Positions 1 through 7,439 of a DNA stretch of 20,173 bases are shown here, in pieces. The translations under genes and the position numbers were made by a program. The notes beneath the pieces are model-generated. The model was not told where the DNA came from, did not search any database, and saw only the letters and a program-made list of their open reading frames with translations. Within the stretch, counting starts at the first letter, position 1. Each line of letters starts with the position of its first letter. Source of the DNA: an uncultured Bacilli bacterium (lineage in GTDB: Bacteria; Bacillota_I; Bacilli_A; RF39; UBA660); assembly GCA_947629285.1 (NCBI GenBank), contig CANRDA010000086.1, forward strand, positions 1 to 20,173, read 5' to 3'.

Positions 1-137
1 GCAGAGGTCGTGTTTGCTCTAAGTACAATGAATTTGGAACAAGCAATATGATAAATAAAATAAATATGAGTTTGTGTATAAAACAATTAAATGATATTAT
101 TTCAAATTTTATAAGTGGTATTAAAGAAGAATTATAA
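1..137 (+). CDS. C-terminal end of an unidentified protein (partial)
   Basis: An open frame enters from the left edge (first complete codon at 3) and stops at TAA 135-137, giving 44 codons that end in GIKEEL. The tail contains a Cys-Ser-Lys-Tyr stretch followed by an Asn-Glu-Phe-Gly-Thr segment and then a probably helical, Ile/Asn-rich end. I do not recognise the family. In many Firmicutes the gene before rlmN is rsmB (rRNA cytosine methyltransferase), but this tail does not look like the end of RsmB to me, so I give no name. A terminator follows 33 bases later, so it is probably not in the rlmN operon. Reading frame and stop are clear; function is unknown. Confidence 0.6.
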   Translation, partial: RGRVCSKYNEFGTSNMINKINMSLCIKQLNDIISNFISGIKEEL

Positions 138-170
138 ACTAAAAATAGACACATTTAACATAAAAGTTAT

Positions 171-199
171 AAAAATAATAGAATGTTCTATTATTTTTT
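171..199 (+). terminator. Rho-independent terminator after the first gene
   Basis: A perfect AT-rich inverted repeat has its left arm at 171-181, loop 182-187 and right arm at 188-198, and the right arm ends in a run of T. It closes the upstream gene and lies directly before the rlmN promoter. The stem is weak because nearly all pairs are A-T. Confidence 0.65.
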
Positions 200-217
200 G
201 CGTATTTTTGATATAAT
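189..217 (+). promoter_or_regulatory. Promoter of the rlmN-prpC-prkC-rsgA-rpe operon
   Basis: A perfect TATAAT at 212-217 is preceded by TG at 209-210, giving an extended -10 (TGATATAAT). The -35 position for a 17-base spacer (189-194, TATTAT) is poor and lies inside the terminator arm, so the extended -10 probably carries recognition. Transcription would begin near 224, right at the ribosome binding site, which rules out the ATG at 183 as the rlmN start. Confidence 0.6.
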
Positions 218-223
218 TAGTAT

Positions 224-228
224 AGGTG
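224..228 (+). promoter_or_regulatory. Ribosome binding site that fixes the rlmN start
   Basis: AGGTG lies 5 bases before the ATG at 234. The upstream in-frame ATG at 183 has no such site, sits in the terminator loop and lies upstream of the promoter. Confidence 0.65.
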
Positions 229-233
229 TAAAT

Positions 234-1256
234 ATGCAGAATATATATGGAATGACATTAGAAAAATTAGAAAAATATTTTATAGATAAAAACGATAAGA
301 AATTCAAAGCAACTCAAGTGTTTGAGTGGGTATATAAAAAAAGAGTTAATAGTTTTGATGATATGAAAAATGTATCAAAAGAAACTATAAACGAGTTAAA
401 AAAAGACTTTTACTTTGAAAAGTTAGAAATAATAAAAAAACTAGAAGATGTAGATGTTATAAAATACTTATTTAAACTTAAAGATGGAAACACTATAGAA
501 GCAGTTTTAATGAATCATGATTACGGTCTTAGTATTTGTATTTCAACTCAAGTAGGATGTAATATGGGTTGTAGATTCTGTGAAAGTGGTAGACGTAAAA
601 AAGTTAGAAATCTTGAAGTATATGAGATGGTAACTCAAATACTTATGGTTGAAAGTGATATAAATAAACGTATTTCCCATATAGTTTTAATGGGTATAGG
701 AGAACCTTTTGATAACTATGATAATGTAATAGATTTTATAGATATAGTAAATAGTGGTAAAGGTATAGATATAGGCTCACGCCATATAACTGTATCGACA
801 TGTGGAATAGTTCCAAAAATAAAAGAATTTACTAATTTTGATAAACAGGTTAATCTTGCAATAAGTCTGCACGCACCAAATAACGAAATAAGAAGTAGTA
901 TCATGAACATAAACAAAGTATATCCTATTGAAGATATTATAGCTGCTATAAAGGAATACATAGCTAAAACTAATAGAAGAGTTACATTTGAATATATAAT
1001 GTTAAAAGGTGTGAATGATACAGTAGAGTGTGCGATAGAGTTAAGTCAGCTACTTAAAGGACTTAATGCATATGTAAACTTAATACCATATAATGAAACA
1101 AGTCATATAGAATATAAGAAAAGTAGTAAAGATACTATTATGAAATTCTTTGATGTATTAAAGAAAAATGGTATACAAGTTACAATAAGAAGAGAATTTG
1201 GAAGCAAAGTTAATGCAGCTTGTGGGCAGTTGCGCTCACACTATGAGGAGGTGTAA
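234..1256 (+). CDS. rlmN: 23S rRNA (adenine-2503-C2) methyltransferase RlmN
   Basis: Radical-SAM enzyme that methylates C2 of A2503 in 23S rRNA (the family also methylates A37 of some tRNAs), a change that tunes peptide exit and decoding. The 340-residue product has the CxxxCxxC iron-sulfur motif as CNMGCRFC (C109, C113, C116), a GIGEP segment at 154-158 for SAM binding, and the C-terminal NAACGQL with C330 as the cysteine that carries the transient methyl group. The N-terminal helical domain (about 1-90) matches the family. After the iron-sulfur motif the sequence reads ESGRRKKVRNL, where common RlmN has a Gly-rich stretch; this may mark a divergent subfamily. It is first in an operon with prpC one base downstream, the usual Firmicutes order. 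Family assignment is strong; RlmN is preferred over the Cfr branch by context. Confidence 0.93.
   Translation: MQNIYGMTLEKLEKYFIDKNDKKFKATQVFEWVYKKRVNSFDDMKNVSKETINELKKDFYFEKLEIIKKLEDVDVIKYLFKLKDGNTIEAVLMNHDYGLSICISTQVGCNMGCRFCESGRRKKVRNLEVYEMVTQILMVESDINKRISHIVLMGIGEPFDNYDNVIDFIDIVNSGKGIDIGSRHITVSTCGIVPKIKEFTNFDKQVNLAISLHAPNNEIRSSIMNINKVYPIEDIIAAIKEYIAKTNRRVTFEYIMLKGVNDTVECAIELSQLLKGLNAYVNLIPYNETSHIEYKKSSKDTIMKFFDVLKKNGIQVTIRREFGSKVNAACGQLRSHYEEV
1245..1252 (+). promoter_or_regulatory. Ribosome binding site of prpC, inside the rlmN end
   Basis: GAGGAGGT lies in the last codons of rlmN, 5 bases before ATG 1258. It selects this start over in-frame upstream codons from 1198, which would encode a tail overlapping rlmN and absent from the family. 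Confidence 0.75.
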
Positions 1257-1257
1257 T

Positions 1258-1998
1258 ATGGACTTTTACTATATAACAGATACCGGTAAGGTTAGAGAAA
1301 GAAACGAAGATGCAGTATCTATTGTAGAGAATGTAAATGGTGAGAAATTACTTATAGTTGCCGATGGTATGGGAGGACATAAAGATGGAGAGGTCGCATC
1401 CCATATCGCACTTAATTTAATCTGTGATAGATTTAAAAGTATAAGTAGTGTAGGTAATAAAGAAGACGCTATAAACTGGATACAAAGTACAGTCAGTGAA
1501 GCCAATATGGAAATATTTAAGTATGTTGGTGAACATAAAGAAAGTCTTGGAATGGGAACTACAGTAGTACTTGCGGTACTAACACCATCATTCTTACTTA
1601 TAGGTAATATTGGAGATTCATCAGGATATATTTATAAAAATTCTAAACTTTATAAGATAACCGTTGACCATACATTAGTAAACTTGCTTGTTAAAAGTGG
1701 AGAATTAACAGAAGAAGAAGCACGTAATCATCCAAAGAAAAATGTACTTATGAAAGCTCTTGGAAGTAGTACTAATGTAGAGATGGATATATTTAATGTA
1801 GAACTTAATATAGATGGAATATTCCTATGTAGTGATGGACTTACTAATATGCTTGATGATACACAAATAGCTAAGGTATTAAGTGAAGATTCTACTTTAA
1901 AAGAAAAGTTAGAAAAATTAGTCTTTAAGGCTAATAATCGTGGGGGTAATGATAACATATCGATTGCTTATTTAGTTAAGGAGGGTATACATGATTAA
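1258..1998 (+). CDS. prpC: PP2C-type Ser/Thr protein phosphatase PrpC
   Basis: Cytoplasmic, metal-dependent phosphatase that removes phosphate from PrkC and its substrates, opposing the kinase encoded next. The 246-residue product has all PP2C motifs in order: RERNED (13-18), VADGMGGH (34-41), GMGTT (98-102), GNIGDSSGYIY (116-126), the DHT segment (137-139), FLCSDGL (189-195) and GGNDNIS (229-235). The metal-binding acids D18, D36, D193 and D232 are all present. The usual GDSRxY motif reads GDSSGY, a mild substitution of the arginine. Length matches stand-alone bacterial PP2C enzymes. It starts one base after the rlmN stop, and its end overlaps the start of prkC by 8 bases, so the pair is likely translationally coupled and made in fixed ratio. 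Confidence 0.95.
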   Translation: MDFYYITDTGKVRERNEDAVSIVENVNGEKLLIVADGMGGHKDGEVASHIALNLICDRFKSISSVGNKEDAINWIQSTVSEANMEIFKYVGEHKESLGMGTTVVLAVLTPSFLLIGNIGDSSGYIYKNSKLYKITVDHTLVNLLVKSGELTEEEARNHPKKNVLMKALGSSTNVEMDIFNVELNIDGIFLCSDGLTNMLDDTQIAKVLSEDSTLKEKLEKLVFKANNRGGNDNISIAYLVKEGIHD

Positions 1999-3706
1999 TA
2001 AAGGTGAGCTTATAGATAATAGATATAAAATCATTAGGTCCATTGGGGAAGGTGGAATGGCTAACGTATATTTAGCTTGGGATACTATACTTGAACGTGA
2101 AGTAGCAGTAAAAGTGCTTAGAGGAGATTTAGCTGAAGATGAAAAGTTTATAAGAAGATTTCAAAGAGAAGCAAATGCTGCAAGTTCTCTAAGACACCCT
2201 AACATAGTTGAAATGTACGATGTAGGAGAAGATAACGGTAAATATTTTATCGTTATGGAATATGTAGATGGTAAAACTTTAAAAAGTTTAATTAAAAAAA
2301 GAGGTGCTTTAAATTTAACTGAAGCTATAGATATAATGCTTCAACTTACAAGTGGTATTGCATGTGCACATGATAGTTATATAATTCATAGAGATATTAA
2401 ACCTCAAAATGTAATGATTTTAGAGGATGGTAGAGTTAAAATAACTGATTTTGGTATTGCTATGGCACTAAATAGTAATGAACTTACTCAAACTAATTCA
2501 GTTATGGGTAGCGTACACTATCTACCTCCAGAACAGGCAAGTGGTAGTGGTTCTACTATTAAAAGTGATATATATTCGCTTGGAATACTCATGTTTGAAC
2601 TTTTAACTGGTACAGTTCCTTTTAAAGGTGATAATGCAGTTGAAATAGCTATAAAACATATGAGGGACCAAATACCTAGTGTTTGTAAAATAAATCCTTC
2701 AATCCCACAAAGTGTAGAAAATATTATATTAAAGGCAGCAGCAAAAAATCCTAAAAATAGATATGATTCAGTATCTGAAATGTATGAAGACTTAAAAACT
2801 TGTTTGGACCCTTTAAGATTTGAAGAGAAAAGATTAGTTTATAAGTATCCAGAACATAATATAGAAAATACTAAAACAATTACTAAACTAGAATCAAGAG
2901 AAATAAAAAATCAAGTAAAAGAGTTAGATGATGCTGAAAAAGGTGATAAAAAATTAAATATAGCTTTAGCAGTAGCGGGAATAGTATGTGTTACGATTGT
3001 AATAATTGGATTAATATTTATTTTTGTTCTTAGCATAGATAAAACTAAAGATGTATATGTGCCTGATAATTTAAGTGGATTGACTGAAAAAGAGGCATGT
3101 AAAACAATAGAAAAAGCATCTCTTATTTGTAAAGTTGATTATGTGTTTGACCCTGATTATGAAGAAGATGTAGTAATAAAAACAAGTCCAAAATCAGGAA
3201 CGAAGATAAAAGAAGGAAATACCGTTACAGTTACAATATCATCTTTTGATGATACAATAGAAGTAGAAAATTATACAAAGAAAAAAGTAGATACAGTTAA
3301 AGCTGAATTAGAAAGTCTTGGAATAAGAGTAGTAACAACTCCTAAAAAAGTTACAAAAGATGATAATATAGAGGAAAATACAATAATTTCTCAAAGTGTT
3401 AAAGAAGGCGAAAGACTTCAAAAAACTAATGGTGTTATTGAACTTGTTTATGCTACATTAATTACAGTATATCCTGATTTTACAGATGGAACTTATACAA
3501 AAGATTTAATACAACAATTTTGTGATGACAATAAAATAACATGTACGTTTAAAGAAGAAGTAGACAATAATTTTAATGAAGGAGATATAATTTTGCAATC
3601 AAGGAGTGTTGGTGATGAAGTTAGAAGTGGTACAACACTTACAATTACTATAGCGACTAATAGTAAAGAAGAATCACCTAATACTGATGATGAAGTAGAA
3701 GAATAG
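1991..3706 (+). CDS. prkC: PASTA-domain Ser/Thr protein kinase PrkC (StkP/PknB family)
   Basis: Membrane kinase that senses peptidoglycan fragments or lipid II through external PASTA repeats and phosphorylates proteins of division, wall synthesis and translation. In 571 residues it has a cytoplasmic kinase domain (about 10-272) with the GEGGMANVY P-loop (19-27), K41 in VAVKVL, E60 of helix C, HRDIKPQN (133-140) and DFG (153-155). The activation loop has T166 and T168 before GSVHYLPPE, as in the autophosphorylation sites of Bacillus PrkC. A lysine-rich juxtamembrane stretch leads to one membrane helix (about 323-348), then three PASTA repeats (about 355-418, 419-488, 489-560) and an acidic tail. 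The ribosome binding site AAGGAGGG lies at 1978-1985 inside prpC. All catalytic residues are intact. Confidence 0.96.
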   Translation: MINKGELIDNRYKIIRSIGEGGMANVYLAWDTILEREVAVKVLRGDLAEDEKFIRRFQREANAASSLRHPNIVEMYDVGEDNGKYFIVMEYVDGKTLKSLIKKRGALNLTEAIDIMLQLTSGIACAHDSYIIHRDIKPQNVMILEDGRVKITDFGIAMALNSNELTQTNSVMGSVHYLPPEQASGSGSTIKSDIYSLGILMFELLTGTVPFKGDNAVEIAIKHMRDQIPSVCKINPSIPQSVENIILKAAAKNPKNRYDSVSEMYEDLKTCLDPLRFEEKRLVYKYPEHNIENTKTITKLESREIKNQVKELDDAEKGDKKLNIALAVAGIVCVTIVIIGLIFIFVLSIDKTKDVYVPDNLSGLTEKEACKTIEKASLICKVDYVFDPDYEEDVVIKTSPKSGTKIKEGNTVTVTISSFDDTIEVENYTKKKVDTVKAELESLGIRVVTTPKKVTKDDNIEENTIISQSVKEGERLQKTNGVIELVYATLITVYPDFTDGTYTKDLIQQFCDDNKITCTFKEEVDNNFNEGDIILQSRSVGDEVRSGTTLTITIATNSKEESPNTDDEVEE

Positions 3707-3707
3707 T

Positions 3708-4544
3708 ATGATTGGAAAAATAATAAAACAGATAAGTAATGATTATACAGTTAAAGTAAATGATAAAATTTATATATGTAAAGCACGTGGTAAATTTAGA
3801 AATCAGGGGGTAAATCCTCTAGTTGGGGATAATGTAGTAATTGATACACAGAATAATTATATACTTGAAATACTTAAAAGAAAAAATGAATTAGAAAGAC
3901 CAAGTGTAGCTAATATAGACCAAGTATTAATAGTTACAAGTGTTAAAATACCAAATTTTTCTTCTAATTTATTAGATAAGTTAATTACTATAATAGAATT
4001 TAATAATGTAAAACCTGTAATATGCTTTACAAAGTTAGATTTATTAAATAATGTTGAATTAAATAATATTAAAAATATTATGGATTATTATAAAAAAATA
4101 GGTTATGAAGTTTATGCTAATACAGATTCTAATTTAAAAGATATATTTAAAGATAAAGTAACGGTATTTGCTGGACAGAGTGGTTCTGGGAAAAGTTCTT
4201 TATTAAATAGATTGGATAGTTCATTAAATCTTGAAATAGGAGAAGTTTCTACTGCTTTAGGTCGTGGAAAGCATACGACTAGGCACACTGAACTTTTAGA
4301 AGTTTTAGGTGGACTTATAGCAGATACTCCTGGATTTTCTAGTATAGATTTAAAAAATATGAATATTAGTGATATTAGAGATTCATTTATAGAATTTGAT
4401 AAATATAAAGATGATTGTGAATATAGAGATTGTATGCATAAAGATGAATTAAAATGTGGAATAAAAGAAAATGTTAAAAATTCTAACATATTAAAAAGTA
4501 GATACGAAAATTATTTAAAATTTATAGAAAAAGGTGATTTATGA
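3708..4544 (+). CDS. rsgA: Small ribosomal subunit biogenesis GTPase RsgA
   Basis: Circularly permuted GTPase that checks late 30S subunit maturation and is known in Firmicutes as a PrkC substrate. The 278-residue product has an N-terminal OB fold (about 1-65), then the permuted GTPase motifs: G4 as TKLD (108-111, a variant of NKxD), G1 GQSGSGKSS (156-164), a G2 region GRGKHTTRH (185-193) and G3 DTPGF (206-210). A C-terminal zinc site follows, with C237, C242, H244 and C250. It begins one base after the prkC stop with no convincing Shine-Dalgarno sequence, so reinitiation or coupling from prkC is likely. Its end overlaps rpe in an ATGA. Length is slightly under the usual 290-350 residues, but no motif is missing. 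Confidence 0.95.
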   Translation: MIGKIIKQISNDYTVKVNDKIYICKARGKFRNQGVNPLVGDNVVIDTQNNYILEILKRKNELERPSVANIDQVLIVTSVKIPNFSSNLLDKLITIIEFNNVKPVICFTKLDLLNNVELNNIKNIMDYYKKIGYEVYANTDSNLKDIFKDKVTVFAGQSGSGKSSLLNRLDSSLNLEIGEVSTALGRGKHTTRHTELLEVLGGLIADTPGFSSIDLKNMNISDIRDSFIEFDKYKDDCEYRDCMHKDELKCGIKENVKNSNILKSRYENYLKFIEKGDL

Positions 4545-5170
4545 AAATTTCGGCATCCTTTCTTGATATAAAAGAGCCTAAATGTGAGGAATTGACAAAA
4601 CTCGATATGCTTGATGTAGATTATATTCATTTAGATGTAATGGATGGAATATTTGTAGAAAATAAGACTTATACTTATGAAGAATTTTATGACATAATTA
4701 AATATACTACTAAACCTAAAGATGTACATTTAATGGTAAGTGATGTAAAAAAATATATAGATGAATTTTCTAAATTAAAACCTGATTATATAACATTTCA
4801 CTTTGAAGCTGTAAGTGAAGTTAGTAGTGTGATTAATTATATAAAAGATTTAAATATTAAAGTTGGAATGTCTATTAAACCTTCTACTGAGGTATCTGAA
4901 ATAATAGATTATTTAGACTATTTAGATTTAATACTTGTTATGAGTGTAGAACCTGGTAGAGGTGGTCAGACATTTATCGAGGATAGTTTAAGGAAAGTAG
5001 AGCAGTTATATACATTAAGACAGAAAAAAAATTATAATTATATAATTGAAATAGATGGTGGTATAAATAATCAAACTATAAAAAAATGTGATAAAGTGGA
5101 TATGTGTGTAGTAGGTAGTTTTATTACTAAAGGTAATTATGAAGAACAAATAAGAAAATTAAGAGATTAG
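4541..5170 (+). CDS. rpe: Ribulose-phosphate 3-epimerase
   Basis: Interconverts ribulose 5-phosphate and xylulose 5-phosphate in the pentose phosphate pathway. The 209-residue TIM-barrel keeps the metal and catalytic residues: H30 and D32 in HLDVMDG, H63 in VHLM and D172 in IEIDGG, with D32 and D172 as the expected acid/base pair. The EPGRGGQTFI loop (137-146) corresponds to the usual NPGFGGQ phosphate-binding region; glutamate replaces the common asparagine. The start codon overlaps the rsgA stop by four bases, and AAAGGTG precedes it. In many Firmicutes thiN follows rpe in this operon, but here a terminator comes at once. Confidence 0.92.
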   Translation: MKISASFLDIKEPKCEELTKLDMLDVDYIHLDVMDGIFVENKTYTYEEFYDIIKYTTKPKDVHLMVSDVKKYIDEFSKLKPDYITFHFEAVSEVSSVINYIKDLNIKVGMSIKPSTEVSEIIDYLDYLDLILVMSVEPGRGGQTFIEDSLRKVEQLYTLRQKKNYNYIIEIDGGINNQTIKKCDKVDMCVVGSFITKGNYEEQIRKLRD

Positions 5171-5184
5171 CTCTTATTTTTCTT
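5152..5184 (+). terminator. Terminator of the rlmN-rpe operon
   Basis: The rpe stop codon lies in the loop of a 14-base-pair hairpin with a single mismatch: left arm 5152-5165, right arm 5171-5184 (CTCTT followed by T-rich sequence). The T-rich right arm runs straight into the -35 box of the next promoter. Confidence 0.6.
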
Positions 5185-5211
5185 GCTAAAATTTAAAATT
5201 TATTATATACT
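5183..5211 (+). promoter_or_regulatory. Promoter of tig
   Basis: TTGCTA (5183-5188), a 17-base spacer and TATACT (5206-5211) make a good sigma-A promoter. Transcription is expected near 5218, about 15 bases before the start codon. Confidence 0.75.
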
Positions 5212-5222
5212 ATATAAGTATT

Positions 5223-5227
5223 GGAGG
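5223..5227 (+). promoter_or_regulatory. Ribosome binding site that fixes the tig start
   Basis: GGAGG lies 5 bases before ATG 5233. A TTG at 5221 is in frame but would place this site inside the coding region. Confidence 0.7.
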
Positions 5228-5232
5228 AAATT

Positions 5233-6498
5233 ATGGAAGAAAATAAGAATTTAAAAGAAATAGTTATAAAAATAGAAGGGGAAAAATGGGAAAAAGCTTT
5301 AGATAAAGCTTTTAAGAAAGCAAATGCAAAAGCAAAAATACCAGGGTTTAGACCAGGTAAAGCACCTAAAAATATATTTATTAAAAATTATGGTATAGAG
5401 TCACTATATATGGATGCTTCTAACTATTGCATTGAGGATGCTTATAATAAAATGTTAGAAGAGACTAAAGATTTGCAGGTTGTTGCTCAACCAGTTTTAG
5501 ATATTAAATCTATAGATGAAAAATATATTGAGTATGTATTTACTATTACAACTAAACCAGAGGTTAAATTAGGTAAATATAAAGGGCTTAATGTAAAGAA
5601 AGAAAAAGTATCAGTTTCTAAAGAAGAAATAGAAGATGCAGTAAATCACATGAGAGAACACTACAAAGAGAATATAGTAAAAGAAGGAAAAGTTGAAAAT
5701 GGTGATATTGCTATAATCGATTTTGAAGGATTTAAAGATGGAGTTGCATTTGAAGGTGGAAAGGGTGAAAATTATTCACTTGAAATAGGTTCTAATACAT
5801 TCATACCTGGATTTGAAGAACAATTAATAGGTATGAAAGCAGGAGAAGAAAAGGATATCAATGTAACATTTCCAGAAGATTATTATGCAGAAAATTTAAA
5901 GGGTGCTCCTGTAGTATTTAAAGTTAAAGTTAATGAAGTTAAAGAAGTTAAAATACCTGAACTTGATAAAGAATTCTTTGAAGACTTAGGTATGGATGGA
6001 ATAGATACAAAAGAGGCTTTAGAAGCACAAGTAAAAGAGAATATTAAAGCTGGTAAAGATGCAAAAGCAGAAGATAAATACATTGAAGATTTACTTGATG
6101 AAATAGCAAAAACTACTGAAATAGACATACCTTATACAATGATTAATGATGAACAAGAAAGAATGGTAGAGCATTTTGGAGAACAGCTTTCAATGCAAGG
6201 AATATCTTTAGAACAATTCTATAAATATTCAAATTCAAATAAAGAGGAATTAAAGGAAAAATATAAAGAAGGAGCAGAAAGAAGAATTAGAAATAGATTA
6301 ATATTAGAAGAAATAGTAAAACAAGAAAATATTACAGTTACAGAAGAAGAAATAGATAAAAAAATAGATGAACTTGCTACTAAGTATAATATGACTAAAG
6401 AAGAAGTAAAAAAAGAGTATGGAGATAATTTAGATTATATTAAATTTGATTTAGAAGTAAATAAAGCATTTGATATTATAAAAGGTAAAGAAATGTAA
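5233..6498 (+). CDS. tig: Trigger factor, ribosome-bound chaperone and prolyl isomerase
   Basis: Binds the ribosome exit site and shields nascent chains; the middle domain is a peptidyl-prolyl isomerase. The 421-residue product is typical in length. The N-terminal ribosome-binding domain (about 1-115) carries the GFRPGKAP signature at 38-45. An FKBP-type domain follows (about 150-245; it includes IDFEGF and IPGFEEQLIGM), then a long, charged, helical C-terminal chaperone domain rich in Glu and Lys. It is a single-gene unit between its own promoter and terminator. In Bacillus the next gene is clpX, which is not present here. Confidence 0.96.
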   Translation: MEENKNLKEIVIKIEGEKWEKALDKAFKKANAKAKIPGFRPGKAPKNIFIKNYGIESLYMDASNYCIEDAYNKMLEETKDLQVVAQPVLDIKSIDEKYIEYVFTITTKPEVKLGKYKGLNVKKEKVSVSKEEIEDAVNHMREHYKENIVKEGKVENGDIAIIDFEGFKDGVAFEGGKGENYSLEIGSNTFIPGFEEQLIGMKAGEEKDINVTFPEDYYAENLKGAPVVFKVKVNEVKEVKIPELDKEFFEDLGMDGIDTKEALEAQVKENIKAGKDAKAEDKYIEDLLDEIAKTTEIDIPYTMINDEQERMVEHFGEQLSMQGISLEQFYKYSNSNKEELKEKYKEGAERRIRNRLILEEIVKQENITVTEEEIDKKIDELATKYNMTKEEVKKEYGDNLDYIKFDLEVNKAFDIIKGKEM

Positions 6499-6514
6499 AG
6501 CATTTCTTTTTTTT
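6487..6514 (+). terminator. Terminator of tig
   Basis: A perfect 9-base-pair stem (left arm 6487-6495, loop 6496-6500, right arm 6501-6509) is followed by a run of T to 6514. The stem overlaps the tig stop codon. Confidence 0.85.
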
Positions 6515-6516
6515 GA

Positions 6517-6710
6517 GTAGAAACAAATAATGAAAATTATACTCAAGCACCCGAATCAAAATATTATGATGCTTAGTTATCAAAGCATATCCTTGGTCTG
6601 TCCGTGGAAGAAAATATAATTATCCTAAATCAAATGTGTTTGCACCCGACTATAGTTCTGGTGGTAGAAATCTATATTCGTTCCGTGTAGTTCTTTCTAC
6701 AACTACATAA
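6517..6710 (+). pseudogene. Relic of a C-type-lectin/FGE-like surface protein
   Basis: No intact gene lies between tig and dnaD, but two open stretches read like one damaged protein. In the frame of 6517, codons to the stop at 6574-6576 give a segment with YTQAPESKYYDA. In the frame of 6594 (open from 6570), a stretch to TAA 6708-6710 reads YPWSVRG, then Asn/Pro/Ser-rich residues, and ends in NLYSFRVVLSTTT. The W-x-V-R-G start and the (Y/G)-x-F-R-V-V-L end are hallmarks of the C-terminal part of C-type-lectin-fold and formylglycine-enzyme-like domains; related proteins in gut Firmicutes carry SKYYD before that part. The frame change, the stops and the short distance between the halves suggest frameshift plus deletion. 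It is followed by its own terminator. Identity rests on motif memory only. Confidence 0.5.
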
Positions 6711-6722
6711 AAGATAATTAAG

Positions 6723-6749
6723 AACTGTGCATTTTACCATAGTTTTTTC
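6723..6749 (+). terminator. Terminator after the relic
   Basis: AACTGTG (6723-6729) pairs with CATAGTT (6738-6744), including one G-U pair, across an 8-base loop, and T-rich sequence follows to 6749. With the tig terminator already upstream, this second one fits a former separate transcription unit. Confidence 0.65.
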
Positions 6750-6778
6750 TTGATTTCATTATATATTTAATATATAAT
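6750..6778 (+). promoter_or_regulatory. Promoter of dnaD-nth
   Basis: TTGATT (6750-6755), a 17-base spacer and a perfect TATAAT (6773-6778). The start of transcription, near 6785, coincides with the AGGTGG ribosome binding site at 6785-6790, leaving a leader of about 10 bases. Confidence 0.8.
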
Positions 6779-6794
6779 TTAGTTAGGTGGTTTT

Positions 6795-7439
6795 ATGAGT
6801 CAGGTTATAGAATTGTTAAAAAGTATTAATTATCAAATTTCAAAAGAATTGTTATTTAATTATAAAAAGTTAAATATAACTGATAGTGAGTTTATTGTAA
6901 TAATATACTTAATTAATCAATCAAGCAATATCTATAATCCTAAACAAATTAGTAATGACTTAGATATAAAAATTAATAATGTACTTGAATTGATAAATTC
7001 TCTATGTGAAAAGAATCTATTAAAAATAGAAATAAAAAACAATAATAAAGTAAGAAGTGAGGTATTAAATTTAGATTTGTTATATGAAAAACTTGCTTTA
7101 TCATTAACACAAGTAGAACCTGAAAAAGAATCAAATATATATGGAATATTTGAAACTGAATTTGGAAGAACTTTATCTCCTATGGAATTTGAAATAATAA
7201 ACGGTTGGATAGATACTGGAACAAGTGAAGAATTAATAATACTTGCTTTAAAAGAAGCTACTTATAATGGCGTTAGTAACTTAAGGTATATAGATAAAAT
7301 AATATATGAATGGGGTAAAAAGGGTATTAAAACTAAGGAAGATGTGGAAAAGGATAGAAAACAATTTAAAAATATTAATAAAAAAAGTAAAGAATTAAAT
7401 GATTATTACGATTGGTTAAACGATGCGAGAGATAATTAA
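6795..7439 (+). CDS. dnaD: DnaD-family replication initiation protein
   Basis: In Firmicutes DnaD acts with DnaA and DnaB in loading the replicative helicase and also remodels DNA. The 214-residue product has an N-terminal winged-helix part (about 10-100) and a C-terminal DnaD domain (about 112-190). The latter shows FETEFGRTLSPME, then the family core YIDKIIYEW (165-173), matching YxxxIxxxW, followed by GIKT. The tail is charged. It heads a two-gene unit; nth begins inside its last codons, the same order as in Bacillus (dnaD-nth). The DnaD domain is clear; assignment to DnaD proper rather than a DnaB-like paralogue rests on size and on nth next door. Confidence 0.9.
   Translation: MSQVIELLKSINYQISKELLFNYKKLNITDSEFIVIIYLINQSSNIYNPKQISNDLDIKINNVLELINSLCEKNLLKIEIKNNNKVRSEVLNLDLLYEKLALSLTQVEPEKESNIYGIFETEFGRTLSPMEFEIINGWIDTGTSEELIILALKEATYNGVSNLRYIDKIIYEWGKKGIKTKEDVEKDRKQFKNINKKSKELNDYYDWLNDARDN

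Noticed and set aside
183..233. Longer rlmN beginning at ATG 183
   Set aside because: This ATG lies in the loop of a terminator and upstream of the extended -10 box, and has no ribosome binding site; ATG 234 has one.
4112..4489. A 125-codon open frame on the minus strand inside rsgA
   Set aside because: It is a shadow of rsgA, which has every GTPase and zinc motif intact on the other strand; the shadow has no recognisable motif or ribosome binding site.
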